From Lactobacillus ultunensis DSM 16047 (GTDB lineage: Bacteria > Bacillota > Bacilli > Lactobacillales > Lactobacillaceae), in NCBI RefSeq assembly GCF_001436305.1, contig NZ_AZFO01000001.1, positions 1 to 64,000 of the forward strand: DNA of 64,000 nucleotides. Direction: 5' to 3'. Positions 9,188-16,901 of the stretch are shown one piece after another. Below the pieces are notes generated by a model. It saw only the letters and a list, made by a program, of their open reading frames with translations, was not told the DNA's origin and ran no database searches. Position 1 is the stretch's first letter. Each line of letters opens with the position of its first letter. The position numbers and the translations under genes were made by a program.

Positions 9188-9243
9188 TTGTTTGCACAAA
9201 CAAATGTTTATATAATATAAATATAAACACGAACAAACGTGCA
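9188..9243 (+). promoter_or_regulatory. SOS-type promoter with two LexA/DinR-like boxes
   Basis: A -35 TTGTTT (9188-9193) and -10 TATAAT (9211-9216) are spaced by 17 bp. Two sequences resembling the Gram-positive DinR box CGAAC-N4-GTTCG overlap the promoter: CAAACAAATGTTTA at 9197-9210 in the spacer, and CGAACAAACGTGCA at 9230-9243 just past the likely start site. Binding at either would block transcription, so LexA control of the downstream Y-family polymerase gene is inferred. Confidence 0.6.
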
Positions 9244-9261
9244 AATGAGAGTGTAGATACA

Positions 9262-10581
9262 ATGTACGATTATAGATATGAGCAACACCGAATAATTTTT
9301 ATGATAGATAATAAGAGTTTCTTTGCTTCCTGCGAAGCTTTACGATTGGGACTTAATCCCATGAAGGTTTGCTTAGCCGTGATTTCGCGACAAAAGGGTG
9401 CAAATTGGGGCTCAGGCTTAATAATGGCAGCTTCTCCTTTAGCTAAGAAAAAATATGGTCTTCATAATGTAATGCGCGCAAAACAGTTGCCGTCTAAAAA
9501 AGAAGCACCAGATCTTATGTTGGTAGATCCTCATATGAATTTGTACATTAAGCGAAGCATGCAAGTTCTAGATATTTTTCGTAAATATGCGGCAGATGAA
9601 GATATTCACATGTATTCAATTGATGAAGGGATGATTGACATGACCAAATCCTGGAAATTATTTGATGATGATCCTTATTATGTTGCACGAAAAATTCAAG
9701 AAGATATTCGAGATACTATTGGACTGTACACGACTTGTGGCATTGGTGAAAATCCACTTTTGGCAAAACTGGCGATGGATAATGCAGTTAAACATAATAA
9801 GTCAATGATTGCATTTTGGCATTATATAGATGTACCGGATACGATTTGGAAGATTCCTAAATTAGAAGATGTGTGGGGAATTAATACTAGAACCGCTGAT
9901 CATTTGCGTCGAGTCGGGATTAATAATATGTATGAATTAGCACATACTGATCTTGATATTTTGAAAAGAGAGTTTGGCGTAATTGGCGAGCAGCTTTACG
10001 CCGAGAGCTGGGGTGTTGATCGCAGTATTATTAGTTATAAATACCATCCTAGATCGAAAAGTTATGGTAATTCTCAAGTTTTACAACGAGATTATTTTAA
10101 TCAGCGCCAGATTGAAGTGATTATTAGAGAAATAGGGGAACAAGTTGCAGCGCGAATTAGAGCGCACAATTTGCAGACATCTTGTGTCAATTTGTTCATT
10201 GGTTATTCATTAGAAGAAATTGATTATGGTGAACATCGGGCTGGCTTTAATGTACAGAAGAAGATCATACCGACGAATGTAAATCATGATTTGGTGAGGA
10301 GTTTGCTATTTTTGTTTAGACAAAATTGGCATGGACAAGCTGTGCGGTGCATTGGCGTTAATTATGGTCGGTTAGTTCCAGATCGCTGCATGTAATTAAA
10401 TATTTTGGAAAGTCCAGAATTACAAATTAAACGGTATAAGCTAGATCATGTAGTAGATCGCGTTAGAAAAAAGTATGGTTTTTCTGCATTAGTTAAAGCT
10501 TCAAGCTTGATTCAAGGCGCTACAGCTATTGAACGGAGTAATCTGGTTGGCGGCCATAATGGTGGTAATGCCTATGAATAG
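9262..10581 (+). pseudogene. Y-family DNA polymerase (UmuC/UvrX type) interrupted by an in-frame TAA
   Basis: This encodes a translesion DNA polymerase of the UmuC/DinB (ImpB/MucB/SamB) class. Catalytic acids are visible: D16 in FMIDNKSFFASCE, and D121-E122 in SIDEG. The reading frame stops at a TAA at 10393-10395 (codon 378), then stays open in the same frame for 61 more codons to a TAG at 10579-10581. The continuation is protein-like (LNILESPELQIKRY...GGHNGGNAYE) and matches the expected C-terminus of a ~439-aa family member. One nonsense substitution, or a base-calling error, explains it. The truncated 377-aa product would keep the palm but lose the C-terminal tail. Control by LexA-like boxes is inferred from the promoter. 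Confidence 0.8.
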
Positions 10582-10948
10582 GCGTCCGATGTCTGATTTT
10601 GATAAAAAAGTAGATGCATTTTTTAGAAATTATCAGGATCGAGGGATGAAAAAGTGGGCAGGCTTTTTTCCAAGTGATCATACTGCTAAGATTAATCACG
10701 CTAAAGCTAAAAGATCAATTGTTTATCCTAAGAGATCTGAGATGACACAAGAAGAGATTAGCATGATACTTTTTAAAGCTTTTAGCAATCATTATCAGGT
10801 ACGTATTCAATTGAAAAGGCTGAATGAAAATGGCAATTTATCGGCAGATATTATTGGCTTTGTTGAAGGATATAATGGTGAATCTACAATTGTGATTTCT
10901 GGTACTTGGATAGATCTTGATGAAATTAATCATGTAGACATTATCTAG
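10574..10948 (+). CDS. YolD-like family protein
   Basis: About 124 aa, matching the YolD-like family: an RGMKKWAGFFPSDH motif near the N-terminus, then a beta-rich C-terminal half (GFVEGYNGESTIVI ... WIDLDEINHV). YolD-like genes commonly sit beside Y-family polymerase genes in Firmicutes and have been proposed as UmuD-like partners, but the function is not settled. The start is uncertain. ATG at 10574 overlaps the polymerase stop (ATGAATAG) and has GGTGG 8 nt upstream; earlier in-frame ATGs at 10529, 10559 and 10568 are possible. It is intact although the polymerase gene is broken. Confidence 0.7.
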   Translation: MNRRPMSDFDKKVDAFFRNYQDRGMKKWAGFFPSDHTAKINHAKAKRSIVYPKRSEMTQEEISMILFKAFSNHYQVRIQLKRLNENGNLSADIIGFVEGYNGESTIVISGTWIDLDEINHVDII

Positions 10949-10955
10949 TTGAAAT

Positions 10956-10994
10956 AAAAAAAGGTGCTAAGAGAAAAATCTCTTAACACCTTTG
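10956..10994. terminator. bidirectional terminator between the yolD-like gene and prsA
   Basis: Stem AAAGGTGCTAAGAGA / TCTCTTAACACCTTT with A and T tracts on both sides, placed between two convergent genes. Confidence 0.85.
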
Positions 10995-11014
10995 TATTTT
11001 ATCTAAGTTAATTA

Positions 11015-11923
11015 TTACTTAGTAACGTTGTTAGTTGAAACGTATGAAGATAATACATCCTTCAAGTCGTTGTCCTTGATTGAAACATCAGCACGCTTCA
11101 AAACAGTTGAGATAACGTCTTTCATAGTTGCTTGATCTTGAGCCATTGATGCGTAAATTTCATCATCGATAGCCTTCTTGTGATCAGCAAACTTACCCTT
11201 AGCTGGGTGGTTGATCATCTTAATTACGTGGTAACCAGATTGTGACTTAACTGGAGTTGAAGTAACTTCACCAGTCGTAAGCTTGAATGCAGCAGTCTTG
11301 AATGCTGAATCAAGAGTGTTGTCAGTTGAGTCAAATGCAGGAAGCTTACCAGCCTTGTTCTTAGTAGCAGTATCAAGTGAGTACTTCTTAGCTAAGCTAC
11401 TGAAGCTCTTGCCATCTTTTAATTGCTTAATGATAGTTTCAGCAGTTGACTTCTTGGCAACTAAAATGTGTTGAACAGTTACCTTAGGTTGGTAACTCTT
11501 CCAAGCTTTTTCTTCTTGGCTCTTAGTAACCTTCTTGATGTGCTTTAATGCTTGTTCAGAAAGAAGGTTAGTCTTTAAGTTTTCCTTGAAGCTTGAAGCA
11601 GTCATACCGTTTTGTTGTAAAACAGCACTAAATTGTGAGCCGTATTGCTTCTTGTAGTTGTTGTATTGCTTGTCAACTTTCTTTGATGAAACATATTTGC
11701 CGTATTGTTGTTCCAAGGCACGGTTGATAATCATGTTAGCTAAAGTTGATTTACCAGCTTGTGACTTCTTCATTTCATCGTAGTATTGTTGTTGAGTAAT
11801 CTTACCACCCTTGTAGGAAGCAACGGTAGAATTGCTACCACTGTTAGAACAAGCAGCAGTTGATAATGCAACACCAGCTACAGCTGCGACTGCAGCAATT
11901 TTCTTAATATAACTCTTCTTCAT
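11015..11923 (-). CDS. prsA: PrsA/PrtM-type peptidyl-prolyl cis-trans isomerase lipoprotein
   Basis: A 302-aa extracytoplasmic foldase anchored to the outer face of the membrane. It has a signal peptide with a charged start (MKKSYIKK), a hydrophobic core, and a lipobox-like STAAC with the lipidated Cys at residue 25. The parvulin domain covers about 148-236 (VQHILVAKKS to GYHVIKM), flanked by the usual chaperone lobes. The start at 11923 is preferred over an upstream in-frame start because a GTGGAG ribosome site precedes it and it yields a proper signal peptide. In lactobacilli such proteins assist secreted proteins, including the cell-envelope proteinase. Thr at lipobox position -3 is slightly unusual. 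Confidence 0.9.
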   Translation of the reverse strand: MKKSYIKKIAAVAAVAGVALSTAACSNSGSNSTVASYKGGKITQQQYYDEMKKSQAGKSTLANMIINRALEQQYGKYVSSKKVDKQYNNYKKQYGSQFSAVLQQNGMTASSFKENLKTNLLSEQALKHIKKVTKSQEEKAWKSYQPKVTVQHILVAKKSTAETIIKQLKDGKSFSSLAKKYSLDTATKNKAGKLPAFDSTDNTLDSAFKTAAFKLTTGEVTSTPVKSQSGYHVIKMINHPAKGKFADHKKAIDDEIYASMAQDQATMKDVISTVLKRADVSIKDNDLKDVLSSYVSTNNVTK

Positions 11924-12041
11924 ATAATTAAATCTCCACATCCTTAAATAAGTAACTGTCAACTAATATACCATAAAAATGACTAAATCGTTTTTTAATT
12001 AGCCAATATTCATAGAAAAATCAAATTTTCTTTAATTTTTC

Positions 12042-12398
12042 TTATTTCTTTTCTTTAATTTCAGTATTTTCACCTGTAATTGAATTTAAATCTTGGTTAA
12101 TTTCGTCACCTTTTTGTTTAATACGATCCACTGTAGGTTGGATATGTCTAGAATATTTTTCGACATTATCGCTTAAATCGCTAATGGTTCTTTGAGCAGC
12201 AGGCATTTGTTCATTCAATTCTTGCGTTGCCTTTTTTGCCTTTTGCAAAGCAGTACTGAAACGACCAGCTTCATGCTTTACTGCATCGAATTCTTCCTTT
12301 AAAGGTTTACCTGGACGATCTCCGTTGCTATCTTTTAAACATGAAAAAACGAAACCAGCTGCAGAGCCAAATACTAAACCTAATAGAAAACGTTTCAT
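12042..12398 (-). CDS. YtxH-like small membrane-anchored protein
   Basis: A 118-aa protein with an N-terminal hydrophobic segment (MKRFLLGLVFGSAAGFVFS) followed by a long charged coiled-coil region. This pattern is typical of YtxH/YhaH-type proteins, whose molecular role is unknown. It sits 11 nt downstream of the HIT gene with its own ribosome site, on the same strand. In Bacillus a YtxH-like gene likewise lies between hit and prsA, which supports the assignment. No enzymatic motifs are visible. Confidence 0.7.
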   Translation of the reverse strand: MKRFLLGLVFGSAAGFVFSCLKDSNGDRPGKPLKEEFDAVKHEAGRFSTALQKAKKATQELNEQMPAAQRTISDLSDNVEKYSRHIQPTVDRIKQKGDEINQDLNSITGENTEIKEKK

Positions 12399-12409
12399 CT
12401 TATTACTCC

Positions 12410-12841
12410 TTAAAATTGAGCTTTAATCTTGTTGGCTACTTCGGTGTATTTTGCTTCATCATATTTGTCGGCATTGTTACGAGTCATTAACTTCAAGCCA
12501 TCGCCTTCAAAACGGGGAATAAAGTGAATATGTGAGTGCATAACCACTTGGTTAGCTGACTTACCGTTGTTAGTGGTAATGTTCATTCCTGTGACATTAG
12601 GGAATGCTTTTTTAATTGCATTAGCAATTTCGGGAATGTATTGCAAGTATTGTTGTACATCTTCCTTAGTGTAATCAAACAAGTTAACGATATGCTTTTT
12701 TGGCACCATTAAAGTGTGACCTGGGTTTACTTGTGAGATGTCCAAGAATGCTTTAACATCATCATTTTCAAAAACGGTGTAGCTTGGGATTTCACCACGA
12801 ATAATTTTACAAAATAAACAATCGTCTACTAATTTTTCCAT
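12410..12841 (-). CDS. hit: HIT family nucleotide-binding protein (HinT-like)
   Basis: A 143-aa histidine-triad protein. The triad HSHIH (H102, H104, H106) is present, as is the HTLMVPKKH strand. Cys8 and Cys11 form the N-terminal half of a zinc site found in many bacterial members. HIT proteins hydrolyse nucleoside phosphoramidates or related adenylated compounds; the physiological substrate here is unknown. It is followed by the YtxH-like gene and is divergent from the XRE/ecsAB unit, as hit is from ecsAB in Bacillus. Confidence 0.9.
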   Translation of the reverse strand: MEKLVDDCLFCKIIRGEIPSYTVFENDDVKAFLDISQVNPGHTLMVPKKHIVNLFDYTKEDVQQYLQYIPEIANAIKKAFPNVTGMNITTNNGKSANQVVMHSHIHFIPRFEGDGLKLMTRNNADKYDEAKYTEVANKIKAQF

Positions 12842-12949
12842 AATTAAAATACCTCTTGTGTTTGAACTTTAGTTTCTACTAACATCCATGATATTATAAA
12901 ATGTGATAGTTTACTAAGGAAAAGTAGTGATTATGAAAGTTGATTACGT

Positions 12950-13285
12950 ATGTTACACCGAGAAAATAGGATAAAAAAGTATCATACTAGTTCAGCAGCT
13001 GATTTGATTAAAGAAACAATGGATTATTATGATATTACTCAAACGGATCTAGCTAAAAGACTAGGTGTGAGTCAAAAGAATATCTCAGATATTTTAAAAA
13101 GAAAAAGATTTATTAATGAAGTATTGGCCTTAAGAATTGAAAAAGTAATGGGTATTTCTAGTGAATTATTATTGTCATTAGATTCTCACTACAAGTTACA
13201 TATGGCTAAGCAAAATAATGAAATAGATAAAAACAAGCATAAGACTAATCTTTTCTTGCAAAGATATGATTGGGTAAATGCTTAG
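12950..13285 (+). CDS. XRE-family helix-turn-helix regulator
   Basis: A 111-aa protein with a Cro/CI-type HTH at about residues 20-75 (DITQTDLAKRLGVSQKNISD). Domain size and helix spacing resemble HigA/VapI-type antitoxins, but no toxin gene is adjacent. It overlaps or abuts ecsA, so it may regulate that transporter operon. The ATG at 12950 has no good ribosome site. A better AAGGA site sits upstream of another ATG at 12933, which reads 13 codons (MKVDYVCYTEKIG) and stops. One extra A in the AAAA run at 12962-12965 would fuse that start to this frame, so the gene may have suffered a 1-nt deletion near its start. Confidence 0.75.
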   Translation: MLHRENRIKKYHTSSAADLIKETMDYYDITQTDLAKRLGVSQKNISDILKRKRFINEVLALRIEKVMGISSELLLSLDSHYKLHMAKQNNEIDKNKHKTNLFLQRYDWVNA

Positions 13286-13298
13286 AAAGAATACTAAA

Positions 13299-14042
13299 AT
13301 GACACTAAAAATTGAACACTTAACTGGAGGCTATACTGGAGTTCCAGTTATTAAAAATATTAATTTAGAAATTAAACCTGGTGAAGCTCTTGGCTTAATT
13401 GGATTAAATGGGGCTGGTAAGTCAACTACAATTAAGCACATTTTAGGTTTGCTTCGTCCACAAAAAGGGAAAATTACATTAAACGATATTGTTTTAACGC
13501 AACAACCAACGAAATTTAAACGAGAAGTTGCTTATATTCCCGAAACACCAATTTTGTATCCTGAATTGACATTAAAGGAACATTTAGAGTTGACTATGCT
13601 TAGCTATCATTTGGATGAAAAGAAAGCATGGGAGAGAGCTCACGAGTTGCTTAAAATGTTTCGTCTTGATGATAAGTTAGAATGGTTGCCAATCCATTTT
13701 TCAAAAGGGATGCGACAAAAAGTAATGATCGTATCTGCTTTCTTGGCTAATACTAGTCTGCTAGTTATTGACGAACCATTTACCGGTTTGGATCCACTTG
13801 CCGTAGCTAACTTGATCGATTTGATCAAAAAGGCAATTGCCAATGGCAAAATGGTATTGATGACTACACACGTTTTAGCCGATGCCCAGCAAGCGATTTC
13901 TAACTATGCTGTTTTAAATAATGGCACGATTGAAGTAATTGGCAGTTTACAAGATATTCGCCAACATTATGGTTTAAAGTCTGATGATCCATTTGATAAG
14001 TTATATTTAGCTTTGAATAGAGAGGATCGTAGCAATGCGTGA
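13299..14042 (+). CDS. ecsA: ABC transporter ATP-binding protein EcsA
   Basis: About 247 aa. Walker A is GLNGAGKST, the signature is FSKGMRQKV, and Walker B is LLVIDEPFTGLDPLA, so the ATPase is complete. Together with EcsB it forms the Ecs transporter. In Bacillus and Staphylococcus, Ecs affects secretion, biofilm formation and regulated membrane proteolysis, and it may export peptides. The ATG at 13299 has AGAAAG upstream; an earlier ATG at 13278, overlapping the XRE gene, is possible. The stop overlaps the ecsB start by 8 nt. Confidence 0.87.
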   Translation: MTLKIEHLTGGYTGVPVIKNINLEIKPGEALGLIGLNGAGKSTTIKHILGLLRPQKGKITLNDIVLTQQPTKFKREVAYIPETPILYPELTLKEHLELTMLSYHLDEKKAWERAHELLKMFRLDDKLEWLPIHFSKGMRQKVMIVSAFLANTSLLVIDEPFTGLDPLAVANLIDLIKKAIANGKMVLMTTHVLADAQQAISNYAVLNNGTIEVIGSLQDIRQHYGLKSDDPFDKLYLALNREDRSNA

Positions 14043-15249
14043 GTTAGCTAAGAAAAGGTTGAATGAGAACCTTAAACAATCCATTAAATATCTAACATTG
14101 GTGTTTAATGACTTCTTTATTTTGGCTTTGATCTTTTTAGTTGGTGCACTCATGTTTTGGTATGCCGAAGCAATGAAGACGATGCCCAGCAATTTGTGGT
14201 TTTATAAGCCTTTAGTTGGCTTTATTTTGTGGTTACCGCTTTTAACGGGACGGTTGGTTACTTTAATTAAAGAAGCAGATATGCAATTCCTGTTTACACA
14301 GGATGAACAGATGAAAGAATATCTGAAACCGATGTATCGTTATAGCTTAACCTTGCCATTTATTCTTGAAATATTGTTAGCAGGTATAGTATTTCCTTTT
14401 GCTACGATTAAAGCAGGAGTGAGTGTTTCAGGCTATGTTCTGCTTGTTATTGCCATGCTTTTTATCAAAGCTGCTGAGCTCGATATTGAAGAAAACAATT
14501 TGCATTTTGGTAAAAAAATTGGCTTTTTGACTGTCAGCTTAGTTGCCTTAGTTGTCGCTTTGATTTCTGCTTATTATCCAATTTTTGGCGATGTACTTGG
14601 TGTAGTTGCAATTGTGTATGTGCCTTACTTCAGCAACAAGAAAAATAAACAGCTCTTTGATTGGCGTTATGCTGTTGAAAACGAAAAGGCTAGAAAAGAT
14701 CGTGTATATTCAATTTTCAGTATGTTTACCGATGTACAAGAAAAACAAGTAAATATTAAGCGCAGAAAGTATTTAGACTTTCTTCTGCCACGATCAATTG
14801 TTAAAGAAAATCCAAACTTGTTCTTATATAGAAGATCATTGCTTAGGAATCCAGAATACCTGAATCTCTTAGTTAGAATGACTGTGTTTGCTATTTTGAT
14901 TTCTTGGCTAGTACAGGATTGGCGCTGGGCACTTGGATTATCCTGCTTGGTAATTTTCTTGACAGTTTACCAATTATTGCCAATGGCTACAGAATTTGAT
15001 CGCAACTTTATGTATCGCGTTTATCCAATTGAACGTAGAAATCGGGGCAAAGATTTAGTTAAAGTATTGACACTAGGATTATTTATTCAATGGCTTTTAA
15101 TTAGTGTTTGCTGGCTAATTGTCCTGCCAATTAATCTTAACTTGTTTGAAGCTGTAGGTATTTTACTAGTCTTTACAGCATTAGTAACTGCAGCATATTT
15201 ACCAAACCGAGTTAAGAAAATGAATCAAAAGAATTTTGGAATTAGATAA
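14035..15249 (+). CDS. ecsB: ABC transporter permease EcsB
   Basis: A 404-aa integral membrane protein with several hydrophobic segments. Two clusters (roughly residues 25-175 and 270-390) flank a charged cytoplasmic loop rich in Lys/Arg around 200-260. Length and context match EcsB, the membrane subunit paired with EcsA. Translation is coupled through the 8-nt overlap. No EcsC homologue follows; the next gene is trmB. The substrate is unknown. Confidence 0.87.
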   Translation: MRELAKKRLNENLKQSIKYLTLVFNDFFILALIFLVGALMFWYAEAMKTMPSNLWFYKPLVGFILWLPLLTGRLVTLIKEADMQFLFTQDEQMKEYLKPMYRYSLTLPFILEILLAGIVFPFATIKAGVSVSGYVLLVIAMLFIKAAELDIEENNLHFGKKIGFLTVSLVALVVALISAYYPIFGDVLGVVAIVYVPYFSNKKNKQLFDWRYAVENEKARKDRVYSIFSMFTDVQEKQVNIKRRKYLDFLLPRSIVKENPNLFLYRRSLLRNPEYLNLLVRMTVFAILISWLVQDWRWALGLSCLVIFLTVYQLLPMATEFDRNFMYRVYPIERRNRGKDLVKVLTLGLFIQWLLISVCWLIVLPINLNLFEAVGILLVFTALVTAAYLPNRVKKMNQKNFGIR

Positions 15250-15263
15250 GGAAAATATAGAGA

Positions 15264-15920
15264 ATGAGATTAAGAAATAAACCTTGGGCTGTAAAACTGG
15301 TTAATGAACATCCTGAAAGTGTTTTACAAAATCCTGATCCTGAAAAAAAGATTGATTGGACTGAAAGATTTGGCAACGATCATCCAATTGAAATTGAAGT
15401 AGGTTCTGGTAAGGGACATTTTATTACTACATTGGCAGAGATGCATCCCGATAAGAATTACGTAGCTTTGGAATTGCAAACGACTGCAGCTGGAATTATT
15501 TTGCGGACAAAGCTGGAAAAGGGTTTAGACAATTTACAAATCTTGCGTGGGGATGCAGCAGATATTAATTGTTTCTTTGATGAAAATACTACTGATGTAA
15601 TTTACTTGAATTTCAGTGATCCATGGCCAAAAACTCGCCACGAAAAGCGTCGTTTAACTTATAAGAGCTTTTTAAGCAAGTATAAACAAGTATTGAAGCC
15701 AGAAGGTCATATCGAATTTAAGACTGATAATTCAGGTTTGTTTGCATACTCAGTTCAAAGTATGAATAATTTTGGGATGCACTTTGACTTTGTTTCTGTT
15801 GATTTACATCATGAAAAACCAGAAATTGTGGAAAAGAATATTGAAACAGAATACGAGCATAAATTCGCAGCCAAGGGCAATCCGATTTATGCATTGCATG
15901 CCAGTTTTCAAACAAAATAA
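15264..15920 (+). CDS. trmB: tRNA (guanine-N7-)-methyltransferase
   Basis: A 218-aa SAM-dependent methyltransferase that makes m7G46 in tRNA. The SAM-binding motif EVGSGKGHF lies near residues 46-54. The family signature SDPWPKTRHEKRR lies near 119-131. Length is normal. It follows ecsB after 14 nt and is commonly linked to ecsAB in lactobacilli, so it is likely in the same operon. Confidence in function is high. Confidence 0.95.
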   Translation: MRLRNKPWAVKLVNEHPESVLQNPDPEKKIDWTERFGNDHPIEIEVGSGKGHFITTLAEMHPDKNYVALELQTTAAGIILRTKLEKGLDNLQILRGDAADINCFFDENTTDVIYLNFSDPWPKTRHEKRRLTYKSFLSKYKQVLKPEGHIEFKTDNSGLFAYSVQSMNNFGMHFDFVSVDLHHEKPEIVEKNIETEYEHKFAAKGNPIYALHASFQTK

Positions 15921-15935
15921 TAAGAGGTAAGAAAA

Positions 15936-16214
15936 ATGCTTTATCCGTATGCTGAGTTTCCTGGTAGATTAATTGTTACTTGTTCAGAAATAATCAATGA
16001 TGAGAAAGTTGAAGGAAAAAAGAAAATCTTGGTGAATTTTGAAATGCCAACTGATTTTGGTTTTAAAGAAGCGAGATATAGTTTACCAGATTATAAGATG
16101 ATTTTTAATGAAGATTTCTCTCCTTCAGAAACAAAAAGAAATGAAAAAATTCTTCATAACAATGCCGAACTGATCTGGGAAGTGTCAGAAGAGGAGAGTA
16201 AAAAACGTGCCTAA
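15936..16214 (+). CDS. small protein of unknown function, partner of the DUF4160 gene
   Basis: A 92-aa soluble protein with no signal peptide, probably alpha/beta, ending in a charged helix. I do not recognise a domain with confidence. DUF4160 genes are usually paired with a small partner such as DUF2442, and this gene fills that position without obviously matching DUF2442. It has a good AAGAGGTAAG ribosome site and overlaps the next gene by 8 nt, so the two form a coupled pair. It lies between trmB and the thioredoxin-like gene. The function is open; an accessory or toxin-antitoxin-like module is only a guess. Confidence 0.55.
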   Translation: MLYPYAEFPGRLIVTCSEIINDEKVEGKKKILVNFEMPTDFGFKEARYSLPDYKMIFNEDFSPSETKRNEKILHNNAELIWEVSEEESKKRA

Positions 16215-16485
16215 TTATTTCACTTTTTTGGGACTGAAATTATATTTTTGGTCAAATGAAGGGAATGAACCTATCCATGTGCATGTTGCACATGGTAAGC
16301 CTTCATTATCTTCGACAAAATTCTGGATATTATCAGATGGTTCTTGCCAACAAGCCAATAACAAAGGAGAACTATCTCGCAAAGAAATAAAGCTGGTAAC
16401 AAAATTTATTGTAAAGAACTATGATGAAATTTGTGAAACCTGGAAAGATTTTTATAATTTAAAAGAAATAACTTTTTATAAATAA
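16207..16485 (+). CDS. DUF4160 family protein
   Basis: A 92-aa protein with the DUF4160 pattern: LKLYFWSNEGNEPIHVHVAH near residues 11-30, followed by a Lys/Glu-rich C-terminus with W and F residues. The HVHVAH cluster could bind metal, but no activity is established for the family. It is translationally coupled to the preceding 92-aa gene. DUF4160/DUF2442-type pairs occur sporadically in bacteria, often in variable regions, and have been suggested to behave like toxin-antitoxin modules; that is unproven. No terminator separates it from the promoter of the next gene. Confidence 0.7.
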   Translation: MPNYFTFLGLKLYFWSNEGNEPIHVHVAHGKPSLSSTKFWILSDGSCQQANNKGELSRKEIKLVTKFIVKNYDEICETWKDFYNLKEITFYK

Positions 16486-16496
16486 AACAAAGTAGT

Positions 16497-16524
16497 TTGC
16501 AAAAACTTAACATTTTTGTATAAT
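16497..16524 (+). promoter_or_regulatory. promoter of the thioredoxin-like gene
   Basis: TTGCAA (16497-16502), a 16-bp spacer and TATAAT (16519-16524) lie about 36 nt upstream of the ATG. Confidence 0.6.
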
Positions 16525-16560
16525 ACTTATAAAAAGTAAGAAAGAATAGAGGCATAAAAA

Positions 16561-16881
16561 ATGGAAAAGATTAAAGAATTAACTGAAGATAAATTACAAG
16601 AAATCACCAAATCTGGTCGTGTTGTTTTAGAATTCTCAGCAACTTGGTGCCCAGATTGCCGCTTCCTTGATCCATTTTTGCCAGAAATTGAAAAAGACTT
16701 TTCAGAAGCCAAATTTTACCAAATCGACCGTGATGGTTCAGTTGATGTCGCAAAAAAATTAATGATTATGGGAATTCCTTCATTTGTTGTCTACCAAGAT
16801 GGCAAAGAAATTGGTAGACTAGTAAATAAGGACCGTAAAACAAAAGATGAAGTAGAAAAATTTTTACGATCACTTGACTAA
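16561..16881 (+). CDS. thioredoxin-like protein
   Basis: A 106-aa thioredoxin fold with a WCPDC active site (C30 and C33) in place of the usual WCGPC, and the cis-Pro loop MGIPSFVVYQDG near residues 76-87. It is likely a cytoplasmic thiol-disulphide oxidoreductase. The WCPDC variant and the ytpR neighbour match the YtpP-type proteins of Firmicutes rather than canonical TrxA. It has its own promoter and is followed after 20 nt by ytpR, so the two genes probably form an operon. Confidence 0.85.
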   Translation: MEKIKELTEDKLQEITKSGRVVLEFSATWCPDCRFLDPFLPEIEKDFSEAKFYQIDRDGSVDVAKKLMIMGIPSFVVYQDGKEIGRLVNKDRKTKDEVEKFLRSLD

Positions 16882-16901
16882 TAGAGGAGATTTAAAAAAG
16901 C

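Noticed and set aside
9181-9245. Iteron-like or plasmid-origin repeats
   Set aside because: Only two imperfect boxes are present, both placed on promoter elements; an SOS operator explains them better.
10393-10395. Programmed readthrough or recoding at the polymerase stop codon
   Set aside because: No evident recoding signal follows and TAA is the least leaky stop; a nonsense mutation or sequencing error is simpler.
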